From Prochlorococcus marinus XMU1404 (lineage in GTDB: Bacteria > Cyanobacteriota > Cyanobacteriia > PCC-6307 > Cyanobiaceae), in contig NZ_JAAORE010000002.1 of NCBI RefSeq assembly GCF_017696175.1, positions 1 through 64,000 on the forward strand: a DNA stretch of 64,000 nt. The letters run 5' to 3'. Positions within the stretch are counted from its first letter, which is position 1. Each line of letters opens with the position of its first letter. Position numbers and translations under genes: made by a program. Shown piece after piece: positions 28,901 through 38,731 of the stretch. Below the pieces are notes generated by a model. The model saw only the letters and a list, made by a program, of their open reading frames with translations. It did no database searches and had not been told where the DNA came from.

Positions 28901-29242
28901 TTACTTAGTTAATTTTTTTACTATTGAGTTGAAAAATCTATTTAATGCTTTCTCATCAATATCTTGATTCATAAAATGAGAGATAAGATCATCTTTTAAT
29001 TTTTGAAGTTTATCTTCAATATTTTCTCCATCTAAAGGAACTGATCTTAAAACTCCATCGGAACCTCTATATTGAGTATTAGCTTCCCATAGAATTATAA
29101 CTGCCTGTCTCCCAGGGGTTAATTTATGAATACCTCTGATAGGATTTTCCATACATGCTTTTTTAAATATTCTCCAAAAAGGGAATGCATTTAAATCTTT
29201 ATCGGCGTTATCTATATGTTTTAAAAACGTATCTTCGTCCAT
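28901..29242 (-). CDS. Conserved-looking hypothetical protein
   Basis: The protein has 113 residues, soluble, with no signal peptide. It has a compact central part (FWRIFKKACMENPIRGIHKL, then TPGRQAVIILWEANTQYRG) and a helical C-terminus. I do not recognise the family. It converges on pilC with a 42-base gap and is not obviously part of the pilus machinery. Confidence 0.6.
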   Translation of the reverse strand: MDEDTFLKHIDNADKDLNAFPFWRIFKKACMENPIRGIHKLTPGRQAVIILWEANTQYRGSDGVLRSVPLDGENIEDKLQKLKDDLISHFMNQDIDEKALNRFFNSIVKKLTK

Positions 29243-29349
29243 AATTTATTTAACTAAAAAAAATTTAACATAAATTTTTTGAAAGTTCTTTACTTTATTA
29301 GTAATAAAAAATAACTATTACATTAATTTATAAAACTAATCTATCAATT

Positions 29350-30114
29350 TCAACTATTTAAAAAGTGATAAATAAATAAGTGAGCTTTTGACCATGTATC
29401 TACATCATCTGAAAAAGGAATAAATCTTATTTTCTTATCTTCTATGAATTCCAAAAGCATGGAGTATTTCTTTTTACCTTTGATAGATTTAACATCTTTC
29501 AATGATCCCATAATTACTTTTAATTTATTTGAAAGGTATTTCTTGAATTCATATATAATTTCGTCTTCCATCCCCTCACAATTTAATCTAAGGAGAACTT
29601 TTGAGTTTTCATGTAGGTATGTGGTATTTAAAATTTCTAAAAATTGATAAATATTCAAGGATAAAACGTTCCTGAAATTATCCTCATCAACATTACCCTT
29701 TGAACTGAATATTGAGTTTCCAGCTGACTTTGGATCGTTATTGGCAAAGAATAGCTTTGTAGTCCTTGAATTACCCTCATCAATACTCTTAATAGCTACT
29801 GGTAAGACCATGGAGGATAATTCATATGGAGGCTCATCAAAATGTAAAAAATTAGGTTCTACAAGAATGAGGGTTATTCTTTTAGAAACTTTTTTGAGTC
29901 TCAAATGATTTATTACTAAGTCTTTAAAGTAACTAATCTTAAAAGATTTTTTTTTATAGATATTCTTGATTACCTTTTTAATCAGTTTAAAAAAAAAGAA
30001 TTTTGAATTTGTAAAACTCTTTATTTCTCCACATGAATGTGTCCCTATATCTATCAATATAAAATCGCCATTTTGAGAAAAATTTCTAATGCTCTTTTTA
30101 TCCAAAATTAACAT
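29350..30114 (-). CDS. FkbM-like SAM-dependent methyltransferase
   Basis: ATG 30114 gives 254 residues; a TTG at 30147 would extend it by 11. Near the N-terminus FILIDIGTHSCGEI resembles the SAM-binding loop, with His and Cys where Gly is more usual. LLRLNCEGMEDEIIYEF resembles the FkbM KIDVEGAE motif, although Asn replaces the usual Asp. FkbM-type enzymes methylate sugar or polyketide hydroxyls. Motif deviations and a Lys/Phe-rich middle make activity uncertain. The start overlaps the preceding 49-residue gene by 17 bases. Confidence 0.55.
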   Translation of the reverse strand: MLILDKKSIRNFSQNGDFILIDIGTHSCGEIKSFTNSKFFFFKLIKKVIKNIYKKKSFKISYFKDLVINHLRLKKVSKRITLILVEPNFLHFDEPPYELSSMVLPVAIKSIDEGNSRTTKLFFANNDPKSAGNSIFSSKGNVDEDNFRNVLSLNIYQFLEILNTTYLHENSKVLLRLNCEGMEDEIIYEFKKYLSNKLKVIMGSLKDVKSIKGKKKYSMLLEFIEDKKIRFIPFSDDVDTWSKAHLFIYHFLNS

Positions 30115-30247
30115 TTTGTTGAAATAAACCAAATAAATTATTGCCAACTATGGCAGCAATAATTAAAACAAAGGCCACTATTGCAAAGAGAGCACTTACA
30201 TCTTTTATATCATAAGGTCCTTTAAATAGTGGTTTTTGCTCTTTCAT
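30098..30247 (-). CDS. Single-helix small membrane protein (49 residues)
   Basis: The frame ATG 30247 to TAA 30098 encodes 49 residues: a polar start (MKEQKPLFKGPYDIKDV), one membrane helix (ALFAIVAFVLIIAAIVGNNL) and a short tail. Its end overlaps the start of the FkbM-like gene by 17 bases in another frame, which supports it being translated. Function unknown; found by direct translation. Confidence 0.6.
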   Translation of the reverse strand: MKEQKPLFKGPYDIKDVSALFAIVAFVLIIAAIVGNNLFGLFQQNVNFG

Positions 30248-30257
30248 AATTTCCCTC

Positions 30258-30353
30258 TTAAGATTCCATCGTGAACCATCCTATATCATTAATCGATACA
30301 AGTATGGATTTTTGTTCGCCTGACTTGATTTGTTGGCCATCTTGTAAGATCAC
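30258..30353 (-). CDS. Possible 31-residue ORF upstream of the small membrane protein
   Basis: GTG 30353 to TAA 30258 encodes a polar peptide (VILQDGQQIKSGEQKSILVS, ending WFTMES). It lies 10 bases before the 49-residue gene on the same strand. There is no family match that I know; it could also be leader sequence. Confidence 0.3.
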   Translation of the reverse strand: MILQDGQQIKSGEQKSILVSINDIGWFTMES

Positions 30354-30552
30354 TATTTAAAAATGGAAATTTATGAAATTAAAAGTACCTTGTCAATACT
30401 AAAATAATTCTTTAAATGATGCCTAGGAATTGAAAAGTTTTAACTATAAATTACTTAAGAATAGTATTAGTCAATACTAGGAAGAGTAATGCATTTTTAT
30501 AAAAATTTTAGATTTAAAATTTTAATTAATAGTATTAATTTATTAAATATTC

Positions 30553-30587
30553 AAAAAAAAAGACCACTTAATGTGGTCTTTTTTCAT
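30553..30587. terminator. Bidirectional Rho-independent terminator
   Basis: A-run plus AGACCAC, a 5-base loop TTAAT, then GTGGTCT and a T-run form a perfect stem flanked by A on one side and T on the other. It works in both directions and most likely ends the 33-residue YRG gene transcript on the minus strand. Confidence 0.8.
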
Positions 30588-30598
30588 GTTGTGACGAA

Positions 30599-30700
30599 CT
30601 AACTTGTGTAGGCTTTTCCTCTATATGTTAATTCATTATGCTGCTTCTTAGCTGCTTCTTTGTTTTGGACGTACTTTTGTCCTCTGTAAATTAGAGTCAT
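30599..30700 (-). CDS. 33-residue YRG-motif peptide (DUF4278-like)
   Basis: ATG 30700 to TAG 30599 encodes 33 residues starting MTLIYRGQKYVQNK and containing a second LTYRGKAY motif near the end. The xLxYRGxxY motif is that of DUF4278 small cyanobacterial proteins. Function unknown. The gene sits just before a strong terminator and behind a structured leader, so this small transcript appears to be independently controlled. Confidence 0.75.
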   Translation of the reverse strand: MTLIYRGQKYVQNKEAAKKQHNELTYRGKAYTS

Positions 30701-30704
30701 TTTT

Positions 30705-30790
30705 TAAGCTCAGGTTTCGCTTAAGTCCCCGTTCCATGGCTTAAGTCGATTTGCGGCTTGCTAAACGCAAGTTGAACGTTTTGGTAGCGG
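30705..30790 (-). promoter_or_regulatory. Structured leader, candidate downstream-peptide / type II glutamine riboswitch
   Basis: Read on the minus strand, CGTTC (30778-30774) can pair with GAACG (30734-30730), enclosing a hairpin CTTGC/GCAAG (30771-30767 with 30761-30757). Two copies of palindromic CTTAAG (30745-30740 and 30725-30720) can pair with each other across the junction. GGAACGGGGACTTAAG resembles the conserved core I recall for the downstream-peptide and glnA RNA motifs, which bind glutamine and precede very short ORFs in picocyanobacteria. The 33-residue ORF starts just after it. The family assignment is by memory of the motif and not verified. Confidence 0.55.
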
Positions 30791-31006
30791 TTGCTACAAA
30801 TTTATAATAACATTCAAGAAAATTATTTGTCTAGCTGTTTAATAAATAAACTTAATAAATTAATGATAGATTAGATTGCTGCTAAAAATATTTATATTTA
30901 TCTTTGCCTTAGTTTCTTACAGGTTACATTTTGTTCGTTTTTGAGAAGTATTTTTTATTTAATGAACTTTTAAATGTAAAATTCTTAAGATTATAAAATT
31001 TGTTTT

Positions 31007-31201
31007 ATGTTTTCTAGAAGCAAAAATTCTACAGTAAAAAAATCTGCAATAGTTGAAGGGACTCCATTATTCGCTCAATTACTACCATTCGCTAACAGAA
31101 TGAATGATAAGGTTCAATTGGTAAATGCTTTAGCTTTTACTTTTATTATGGGGTTCTCAATTTTTGGAATTGCTCTTTGGAAACTTTCATCACTGACTTA
31201 A
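31007..31201 (+). CDS. Small single-helix membrane protein (64 residues)
   Basis: The protein has a basic polar N-terminus (MFSRSKNSTVKKSAIVEGTP), an amphipathic segment and one C-terminal membrane helix (LAFTFIMGFSIFGIALWKL). I do not recognise it; it lacks the Hli ExxNGR motif. It overlaps the stop of the convergent 88-residue gene by 4 bases. Confidence 0.55.
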   Translation: MFSRSKNSTVKKSAIVEGTPLFAQLLPFANRMNDKVQLVNALAFTFIMGFSIFGIALWKLSSLT

Positions 31202-31464
31202 TAATTTAATTTTTGCAAAGTATCAATTTTTGATTCCTTGTTTTTAATCATTGTTACTAACCATTTAGAGGCAAGTCCCCTAGATATTGATCTATTTTTT
31301 AGAAATCTACATATATATATGTGTAGATTTTTTTCATTTTTGGAGTTAAATTTTTCTTCAAATTCTAATATCTCTTCTTCTGAAGTTCTTTTTCTCAGCT
31401 CATCCACTAAAGCATGACTAGAGGAATCATTAAATAAGTTCCCAATATTTAAGCTTAATGTCAT
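31198..31464 (-). CDS. Hypothetical protein (88 residues)
   Basis: A soluble, charged, helical protein (ALVDELRKRTSEEEILEFEE). No family recognised. It is followed by a convergent small membrane-protein gene and lies downstream of nrdJ on the opposite side of a short spacer. Confidence 0.5.
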   Translation of the reverse strand: MTLSLNIGNLFNDSSSHALVDELRKRTSEEEILEFEEKFNSKNEKNLHIYICRFLKNRSISRGLASKWLVTMIKNKESKIDTLQKLNY

Positions 31465-31552
31465 AAATAATTTATGTCCCTATTTAAGAGGTAGCCATAA
31501 ATTAAATTTTTAAAAACTAATTTATATTTTTTATTTACAAATAATTTAGAAA

Positions 31553-33886
31553 TTAATCCTTCGGTTTTGCCAAAGGAAGCAGACACTTATCTGAATCACA
31601 ACCTGCTGGACCCGCTTCAGATAGTTCTCCAACATCATATTTATTGAGCGCGTCAAAGAAATCGTTATTAACCTTCCTCTCTATTACTTTATTTTGCAAT
31701 GACATATATTCTTCTTTACTTATTGGTTCAAAGGGCAATCTCGGGAAAGTTGCGTTTGCACTAAATCTAGCGAGTAACGCCGCAGAAATATATCCTTCAT
31801 TATTTTCTATTGCATTGTGTATGGCCTTCGCTAAATCCTCGATTTCATTTTCTCTAAATTCTACTGTTGCAGAGGTATTATGCTCTGTGTAAAATTTCTG
31901 CACTTGCATATAAAAATCAAATTGAGCTAATGCTGAGAAATTATTGATGTCTATTTTGTCTGCACCCTCTATATTAGCCCAGCTGACTTCTGTAGGGATT
32001 TCAACTAACCATTCTGTACATCTTGGATCAAATGGATTATCAAGTAAGCGGCCATTTTCATCCTTATCAGATTGAGATGGAACAACTGAGTAACCATAGT
32101 CCATGCAAGCTAATGCAATTGGATCATTTTTCCTGAAAGTTATTCTCCTTATGAATCTTTGAGCCTTTGGCGGATGCCATCCTGGAGCTGCTCCAGTTAG
32201 AAGACTTTTAGTCCCAGCTGGCTGAACAGTTGTACATCGATTTGGTCTTCTTAGATTATGTTTATCACAATATTCCCAGACAGTTTCTTTTACTATTTTT
32301 CTCCAGGAATCTAGGAATTTAGCTTCTTTCTCCTTGAAAGCCATTCCTTCTTTGGTATTTGGCCTTCCTGCTTCCCACCATTTCAACCATGGTGTACCAA
32401 AGGCATGAACACAAAAATCAAATAATCCAGTGAAACTTACTCCTACAATAGGGTCATATTCTCTACTTTTTCTATAACGCTCAACTTCAAATTCATGATT
32501 AAGTAAGCATGCTACAGAAAGAGCAGCTGCTTTAAAAGCTTTTTTTTGCTCTTCAAAATTTCCTGGATCAATCTGATTTAGATGAACTTCAGCCAAATTG
32601 CAGTGGAAATCATTTCCCAAGATTTCCCCACAAGGGTTAAGTCCATATCGGCTCATTCTGTGGTCTAACTCTTCTTCAGAAAATGGACCATAACTACTAT
32701 TTATCCAATTTCTCGCTTCATCCTTACCTTGTTCTGAGTAGATTTCAATAAATTCCTTTCTCAATTCATCATCATTGAGAATATCTGCATTTGACCTTGC
32801 GATTGCTTCTGGAGCAAATTGAATAGCTCCCTCACCTGAATGGAATTGTTTCGTTACAGCTTCTAAAACAGTTTGGTAAGTGGGTTTTGTATGGTAAACC
32901 CTAGTATGATTAGCCATTCTTAGGGCATCTTTTTCGGGATCTATTCTCCAATTACCATTCTCATCTTGACTCCATAAATTTTCTTTTGCCGATGCTGCTT
33001 CCTTATCATCTGAAGCAAATTGTCTCATTCCAGCACTTCTTCTTATATTCCCAGCAACTATAGTTACTGCAGCTTCATCAATTAATAAACAACACTCTAC
33101 TGTACTTAGTTTCCTACCAATTGCTTTTCCAAGAAGAGATGCAACCCGAGCATAGAGATCTTTCAATTTGATAGGATTTGCCATGCCACCAAAACCTTTT
33201 AATGATTCTCCAGCAGGCCTAATATCTTCCAAATTAATATAAACATCAATTTCTCTTTCAAGACTCTCGTCACTTGATGCCTCAAGAAGATATTTATAGC
33301 TATCAACCCAGCCTCTTCTGCTATCTCCAACTTTGATATGAAGATCTTTACCTTTGATTTCTAATGATGACTTTTCCTCTCTTTGATCTTTAGGAGTTAT
33401 TCCAACTTCACTAACTGATTTAATATTTATTTTGTTTATTACCGTAGGTAGATTATTTATAAAATGAGGCTCAATTATTGCACCTGTTCCACATCCCATC
33501 ATTGCTAAGTCCATCATCAAAGCAAAGGCTTCCCAGTCAATTAAGTTTGTTGAAGTACAGTTGTATGCCCCAGAGAAATTTTGGTTTTTATTAATCCAAG
33601 GAGTTCCTCCAATCCATAACCATCTTCCTGAAGGTTGGGCTTTTTGGTTGCTTTGCATCTCTCTCATTAGGATCAATTCTTCATCAGAAAGTTTTCCTAA
33701 TTCTTTCAAGCCCGATAAATTTCTGTCACCCACCTCATTCCAGTTCTCCCTTTTGCCAGAGGTAGTTTTCCTACTGTAAGATCTGAAAAAAACTGGATAA
33801 GCAGCTGGCGCAGTCTTTGGAAAATCATCTTTTTTAAGATTATTGGAATAGCTCTCTGAAGAAGCTTTATTTGGTGCAACAGTCAC
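31553..33886 (-). CDS. nrdJ: Adenosylcobalamin-dependent (class II) ribonucleotide reductase
   Basis: GTG 33886 gives 777 residues starting VTVAPNKASS; the frame is open to ATG 33949, which would add 21 hydrophobic residues unlike the family. Motifs include NPCGEI with CNLAEVHLNQ (active-site region), GNIRRSAGMRQFA, TVQPAGTKSLLTGA, and the C-terminal redox pair CDSDKC. The enzyme reduces ribonucleotides to deoxyribonucleotides using vitamin B12, and is the usual reductase of marine picocyanobacteria. It is divergent from the methyltransferase gene at 34021. Confidence 0.93.
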   Translation of the reverse strand: MTVAPNKASSESYSNNLKKDDFPKTAPAAYPVFFRSYSRKTTSGKRENWNEVGDRNLSGLKELGKLSDEELILMREMQSNQKAQPSGRWLWIGGTPWINKNQNFSGAYNCTSTNLIDWEAFALMMDLAMMGCGTGAIIEPHFINNLPTVINKINIKSVSEVGITPKDQREEKSSLEIKGKDLHIKVGDSRRGWVDSYKYLLEASSDESLEREIDVYINLEDIRPAGESLKGFGGMANPIKLKDLYARVASLLGKAIGRKLSTVECCLLIDEAAVTIVAGNIRRSAGMRQFASDDKEAASAKENLWSQDENGNWRIDPEKDALRMANHTRVYHTKPTYQTVLEAVTKQFHSGEGAIQFAPEAIARSNADILNDDELRKEFIEIYSEQGKDEARNWINSSYGPFSEEELDHRMSRYGLNPCGEILGNDFHCNLAEVHLNQIDPGNFEEQKKAFKAAALSVACLLNHEFEVERYRKSREYDPIVGVSFTGLFDFCVHAFGTPWLKWWEAGRPNTKEGMAFKEKEAKFLDSWRKIVKETVWEYCDKHNLRRPNRCTTVQPAGTKSLLTGAAPGWHPPKAQRFIRRITFRKNDPIALACMDYGYSVVPSQSDKDENGRLLDNPFDPRCTEWLVEIPTEVSWANIEGADKIDINNFSALAQFDFYMQVQKFYTEHNTSATVEFRENEIEDLAKAIHNAIENNEGYISAALLARFSANATFPRLPFEPISKEEYMSLQNKVIERKVNNDFFDALNKYDVGELSEAGPAGCDSDKCLLPLAKPKD

Positions 33887-34020
33887 GATAAAAAAAACGT
33901 ATGTAAATAACCCGTACTGGAAGAATAACTCTACCTGTGGCGTCTGCAACCATTCTTACCACTATTTAACGGTTTGTGTAGAATTATGTTTAATATGAAA
34001 TCTTTGTTTCAAGAAAGGAC

Positions 34021-34716
34021 ATGGAAAGAGTCCCAGAACCCGAGTTAATGGAAGAAAAAGAACAGGTCATTTCTTATGACGAAGCTGATTTTTCAAAAGG
34101 TGAAGTTAATCTAATTAATCAAATAAATTATTATCTCTTGAGAAAAAATATTTCTTTAGGTGAAAAAGATCTAATAGTTGATTTAGGATGCGGCCCAGGA
34201 AATATTTCTGAGAAGTTAGCAATAAAATGGCCTAATACTGAAGTAGTTGGAATAGATGGTTCTAAAGAGATGATTTTGAGAGCAGAATATAATAAAAATA
34301 TTTCTACTTATCAGAAAAAATTAAAGAATTTAAGCTATATCTGTTCTGACATCAAAGACATTAAATCAAATAATTTTTTACTTAAAAAAAGAATTAGTTT
34401 GCTTGTAAGTAACAGTTTGATCCATCACATTACCAATCTTGAAGATTTCTTTAACACCATAAGAAGTTTGTCTAGTAATATCACTGTAAATTTTCATAAG
34501 GACTTAAAAAGGCCATTAGATGAGAAGTCTGCTCTAGAACTAAAAGCACAATGTTCAACTAAATATAATAAAATTTTAACTAATGATTATTATGCATCTT
34601 TAAAAGCTTCTTATACTTTTAAAGAGTTAAAAACTTTCACTTTAGAGAATGATCTATCCTCCTTAGATGTGTTTGAAGACAGTGATGAATATTTAATAGT
34701 TTATGGTAATGTTTAA
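34021..34716 (+). CDS. Class I SAM-dependent methyltransferase
   Basis: The protein has 231 residues. Motif I VDLGCGPGNISEKLA, the acidic motif II VVGIDGSKEM, and a later LLVSNSLIHHI typical of class I methyltransferases are clear. The substrate cannot be told from sequence. ATG 34021 is preceded by AGAAAGGAC, a possible ribosome site; ATG 34048 is an alternative. It lies 31 bases before prfC. Confidence 0.8.
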   Translation: MERVPEPELMEEKEQVISYDEADFSKGEVNLINQINYYLLRKNISLGEKDLIVDLGCGPGNISEKLAIKWPNTEVVGIDGSKEMILRAEYNKNISTYQKKLKNLSYICSDIKDIKSNNFLLKKRISLLVSNSLIHHITNLEDFFNTIRSLSSNITVNFHKDLKRPLDEKSALELKAQCSTKYNKILTNDYYASLKASYTFKELKTFTLENDLSSLDVFEDSDEYLIVYGNV

Positions 34717-34747
34717 AAACTAAGATTAAGATCATTATATTAGTCAA

Positions 34748-36385
34748 ATGAGCTTAGGTACTAAAATTATAAATAATAAAGATATACAGGATGCGGTAAA
34801 TAAAAGAAGAAATTTTGCCATTATTTCACATCCAGATGCGGGGAAAACGACTCTTACTGAAAAGCTGCTTTTATATGGAGGTGCCATACAACAAGCAGGA
34901 GCAGTAAAGGCTAGAGGAAATCAGAGAAAAGCTACGTCAGACTGGATGGAACTGGAGAAACAAAGAGGTATCTCAATTACATCTACAGTATTGCAATTTC
35001 AATATGATAGATCAGTAATAAATCTATTAGATACACCAGGACACCAAGATTTCTCTGAGGATACTTATAGAACTTTAGCTGCTGCTGATAATGCAGTTAT
35101 GTTGGAAGATGCTGCTAAAGGCCTAGAACCTCAAACTAGAAAATTGTTTGAAGTTTGTAAGATGCGAAAAATACCAATATTTACTTTCATAAATAAAATG
35201 GACAGACCAGGAAGAGAGCCATTCTCTTTACTTGATGAAATCGAATCAGAACTTGGATTAAATACTTTACCTATTAACTGGCCAATTGGTAGTGGCGAGG
35301 AATTTAGAGGCGTTATTGATAGATTTTCGAGAGAGGTGATTTTATTTGATAAAGCCGTAAGAGGGAAACAATCGAATGAGAAAAGATTAAGTCTTGAAGA
35401 TAAAGAGCTATCAAAATATGTAGAGAGAGATTTACTTGAAAACTCACTTGAAGAATTGGAGGTTCTTGATGAGGCAGGATCGAAATTTGAAAAAGAAAAT
35501 GTTTTTAATGGTTCCTTAACCCCAGTTTTCTTTGGATCTGCCATGACTAATTTTGGTGTAAGACCATTTTTAGATAGTTTTTTAAAAATGGCTCAAAAAC
35601 CAACCTCAAGAAATAGTAATAAAGGGGGTATTGAACCTGCAAGCAATGAATTTAGTGGGTTTGTTTTTAAGCTTCAAGCAAACATGGATCCAAAGCACAG
35701 AGATAGGGTCGCTTTTATAAGAGTTTGTAGTGGAAAATTTGAAAAGGATATGTCAGTTAAACATTCTAGGACTGGAAAAACAATTAGATTATCAAGACCA
35801 CAAAAAATATTTGGGCAAGATAGAGAAGTTGTTGATGACGCCTATCCTGGAGATGTAATTGGCTTGAATAATCCTGGGATGTTTTCTATTGGAGATACTC
35901 TTTATACTGGATCTCATTTAGAGTATGAGGGTATACCATCCTTTAGTCCTGAAATATTCAGCTGGCTAAGGAATCCAAATCCCTCAGCATTTAAAAACTT
36001 TAGAAAGGGTGTGAATGAACTTCGTGAAGAAGGCGCTGTTCAAATTCTTTATGACTTTGATGAGAGCAAAAGAGACCCTATACTTGCAGCTGTAGGTCAA
36101 TTACAGTTGGAAGTGGTAATTCACAGGTTAAAAAGTGAATATGGTGTAGATGCAAATCTTGAATCAATGCCATATCAACTGGCTAGATGGGTTTCCGATG
36201 GATGGTCAGTTATTGAAAAACTTGGCAGAGTCTTTAATTGTAAAATTGTTAAAGATTGTTGGAATAGGCCAGTTATTCTTTTTAAAAATGAGTGGAATCT
36301 AAATCAATTTGTTGAAGATAATAATAACTTGAATTTAAACAAAGTTGCTCCAGTTGTTAGTGGAGTCCAACCAATTGTTTTGTAA
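34748..36385 (+). CDS. prfC: Peptide chain release factor 3
   Basis: The protein has 545 residues. GTPase motifs are [15 protein letters not shown] (G1), the switch region [18 protein letters not shown] (G3) and [10 protein letters not shown] (G4). Characteristic RF3 text is [17 protein letters not shown]. It recycles RF1/RF2 from the ribosome after termination, in the cytoplasm. Length is normal for the family. Confidence 0.95.
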   Translation: MSLGTKIINNKDIQDAVNKRRNFAIISHPDAGKTTLTEKLLLYGGAIQQAGAVKARGNQRKATSDWMELEKQRGISITSTVLQFQYDRSVINLLDTPGHQDFSEDTYRTLAAADNAVMLEDAAKGLEPQTRKLFEVCKMRKIPIFTFINKMDRPGREPFSLLDEIESELGLNTLPINWPIGSGEEFRGVIDRFSREVILFDKAVRGKQSNEKRLSLEDKELSKYVERDLLENSLEELEVLDEAGSKFEKENVFNGSLTPVFFGSAMTNFGVRPFLDSFLKMAQKPTSRNSNKGGIEPASNEFSGFVFKLQANMDPKHRDRVAFIRVCSGKFEKDMSVKHSRTGKTIRLSRPQKIFGQDREVVDDAYPGDVIGLNNPGMFSIGDTLYTGSHLEYEGIPSFSPEIFSWLRNPNPSAFKNFRKGVNELREEGAVQILYDFDESKRDPILAAVGQLQLEVVIHRLKSEYGVDANLESMPYQLARWVSDGWSVIEKLGRVFNCKIVKDCWNRPVILFKNEWNLNQFVEDNNNLNLNKVAPVVSGVQPIVL

Positions 36386-36436
36386 AGTCTTAATGGATTA
36401 TAAAATTGGTTAATCTGTTATTATTGGTAAAAAATT

Positions 36437-37111
36437 TTGGATTCAAACAGTAGTAAAAACAATAATAAAAAATCACCTTATGAAATTTTAGGTGTAAAAG
36501 AAGGTGCTGCTTTTGAGGATATTCAGAAAGCTAGAGATATTAAAGTTAAAGAGGCTGGGGAAGATTTAATTTTAAAAGCAAAAATAGAATCCTCCTTTGA
36601 TCAATTACTTATGGGGAGTTTGAAAGCCAGACAATCAGGAAACATAAGTTATGAAGCTGTTAGTGCTTCAAAAAAAGAGAAACAAATTAATCAATTTACA
36701 AATAATAATTTCCCAATGCTTTCTAAGATGAAAAATTTAAATAATAATTCTAAGAATGCAAGTCAATATAGTCTTCCAAAAATAACACCCCCTTCATTTG
36801 ATAACCTTCCAATAAAAATATCTGTTGGAATATTATTTTTAATTTTGTTATTTATCAGTCCAGATTCGAATAATAGACTTTTGCTCTCTATCTCAACGTT
36901 AATACTTACCTATACTCAAATTAAATCAGGGAAAAGATTTATAGCTTCTCTAGGATGGAGTGTTACCTTTCTATCAATAGGATTGATATTCGGTGGATTA
37001 CTTGAAACTAATTCTTTCATTCAGGAAATATCTAATGATTCTTTATCAATTCAAAAAATTCAAAGTATTCCAGCCATGGTTATTTTATGGCTCGGCGTAG
37101 TTTTCTTATGA
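36437..37111 (+). CDS. CPP1-like (DUF3353) J-domain-like membrane protein
   Basis: The protein has 224 residues from TTG 36437; no ATG precedes the conserved N-terminus. A J-like helical region ([20 protein letters not shown]) is followed by a disordered linker and three to four membrane helices in the C-terminal half ([15 protein letters not shown] onward). In plants and cyanobacteria the CPP1 family is linked to stability of light-dependent protochlorophyllide oxidoreductase; this role is family knowledge. It converges on hslO with a 6-base overlap. Confidence 0.82.
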   Translation: MDSNSSKNNNKKSPYEILGVKEGAAFEDIQKARDIKVKEAGEDLILKAKIESSFDQLLMGSLKARQSGNISYEAVSASKKEKQINQFTNNNFPMLSKMKNLNNNSKNASQYSLPKITPPSFDNLPIKISVGILFLILLFISPDSNNRLLLSISTLILTYTQIKSGKRFIASLGWSVTFLSIGLIFGGLLETNSFIQEISNDSLSIQKIQSIPAMVILWLGVVFL

Positions 37112-38011
37112 TTGATTTTCTACCATCGATTTAATTTCTTCATAATTTATAAGATATTTATTCTTACAAAATTCACAAACCAATTCTGCTTTGCCATCTT
37201 TTTTTAGGATGTCTTCCAACTCGCTTTTATCAAGCATTTTCATTGCATTTAAACTTCTTTGTTTTGAACATTTGCATTTAAAGCTAACTTCTTGAGAACG
37301 AGCTTTTTCAGATATTGATTTATCGTCAATATCAGGGAATATATCTCTTATTAATGAAAGAAGGTTATCTTTTGACTGAAATAGTTCTTCACTAAAAGAA
37401 TTAATTTCTTTACATCTTTCTTCAAGTAGAGATACTAGTAAAGGGTCAGTTTCTTTTTTTGGTAAAACTTGAGCTAATAACCCTCCACTACAAATAACAC
37501 TTTTATTTTGAATTTTTTCTCCTATAAATACAGCAGAAGGAGTTTGTTCTGAATGATACAAATATGAAGCTAAGTCTTCAGCAATATTTCCATTTACTAA
37601 TTCAACAGTACTTGTGAATGGTTCCCCAAATCCACTATCTCTAATAACATTTAAATACCCTGTGCCTAATGCTTTTGAAAAATCAAAAGAATATTTATTA
37701 TTTATTTTGACTAGATCTAATTCTAAATCAGGATTCCCTACATAACCTCTAACTTCCCCGTCCCTACCTGCATCAACTAACAATCCCTTTAAAGGACCAT
37801 CAGATCTAATTCTTAAGGTAACTCTACCATGCATTATCTTCATCGAACTTGCCAAAAGTAGTGAAGCACTAAATGCTCTTCCTAAGATACAGGTGGTTAA
37901 ATAAGAAAGATCGTGTCTTTTTTTAGCTTCTAAAGAAGATTCTGTTGTTAAGACTGCAACTAATCTTATTCCTCCATTTGCTGCAGTAGCTCGAACTATT
38001 CTATCCTTCAT
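37106..38011 (-). CDS. hslO: Redox-regulated chaperone Hsp33
   Basis: The protein has 301 residues. The N-terminal chaperone core ([16 protein letters not shown]) and the C-terminal zinc switch CKC plus CEFC, separated by about 35 residues, are typical of Hsp33. Oxidation of these cysteines releases zinc and activates holdase activity. The start overlaps the upstream ATPase gene by 11 bases, so the two are probably co-translated. Confidence 0.94.
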   Translation of the reverse strand: MKDRIVRATAANGGIRLVAVLTTESSLEAKKRHDLSYLTTCILGRAFSASLLLASSMKIMHGRVTLRIRSDGPLKGLLVDAGRDGEVRGYVGNPDLELDLVKINNKYSFDFSKALGTGYLNVIRDSGFGEPFTSTVELVNGNIAEDLASYLYHSEQTPSAVFIGEKIQNKSVICSGGLLAQVLPKKETDPLLVSLLEERCKEINSFSEELFQSKDNLLSLIRDIFPDIDDKSISEKARSQEVSFKCKCSKQRSLNAMKMLDKSELEDILKKDGKAELVCEFCKNKYLINYEEIKSMVENQS

Positions 38012-38648
38012 TACTTTCTTTCATAAGATCTTTGATTTTCCCTTTTTCCAGAATTAACATCCTAGACGTAATGCCCTGAAATAAGGCAGGTTCATGAGTA
38101 ACAATAATAATTGTATTTTTATTTTTTAGATCAATAATTAAATTATTCACATCTTTTCTCATTGAATAGTCTAGTCCGGCAGTTGGTTCATCAAGTAAAA
38201 GAATTGAGGGGTTTCTAAGTAGCTGAACTGCAACAGCTAACCTTCTTTGTTGTCCTCCACTTAGTTGTTCTGGTGGTTGGGTCAAGTTAATTTTTTTCAA
38301 GCCAACCTTATTTAAAACTATTTCTATATTTTTCTCTCTTAAAGATTTATGACCTATTTTTAATTCTTTCCCAATGGTTGTGCCTATAAAGTATCTTTCA
38401 GGAAATTGGAATACTACTCCACAAAACCATCTTCTTTGTCTAGAAGATAATATTTTATTCTTCCAAGTAATTTTTCCTTTTTGTGGATTTGTTAATCCGC
38501 TTATTATTTCTAATAGTGTTGTTTTCCCTGAACCACTATTACCACAAATTAAAATGATTTCATTTTCATGAACTTTTAAATTTAGATTGTCTATTATTTT
38601 TTTTTCAGAAGTTTGAGGTTGATAAGATATTCCTTTTAAATTAAGCAT
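38001..38648 (-). CDS. ABC transporter ATPase, ECF/CbiO-like
   Basis: The protein has 215 residues: Walker [12 protein letters not shown]-loop [12 protein letters not shown], signature [12 protein letters not shown] and Walker [13 protein letters not shown]. The FPERYF segment after the Q-loop is like energy-coupling-factor ATPases for vitamins and metals. No permease or substrate component is nearby, so the transported substrate is unknown. Confidence 0.8.
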   Translation of the reverse strand: MLNLKGISYQPQTSEKKIIDNLNLKVHENEIILICGNSGSGKTTLLEIISGLTNPQKGKITWKNKILSSRQRRWFCGVVFQFPERYFIGTTIGKELKIGHKSLREKNIEIVLNKVGLKKINLTQPPEQLSGGQQRRLAVAVQLLRNPSILLLDEPTAGLDYSMRKDVNNLIIDLKNKNTIIIVTHEPALFQGITSRMLILEKGKIKDLMKESNEG

Positions 38649-38731
38649 TATTAATTAAGTTATCGGTGCGAATTTTAATCTTGTAATAACTTACTTATAA
38701 TAGCTATAGATCTAAAAAGCTATTAGTCAAT

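Noticed and set aside
33887-33949. N-terminal extension of nrdJ to ATG 33949
   Set aside because: Adds hydrophobic residues unlike the family, while GTG 33886 gives the expected VTVAPNK start.
33900-34000. Possible cobalamin riboswitch upstream of nrdJ
   Set aside because: A GCCACAG string is present, but the rest of the B12 riboswitch core is not recognisable, and nrdJ uses B12 rather than making it.
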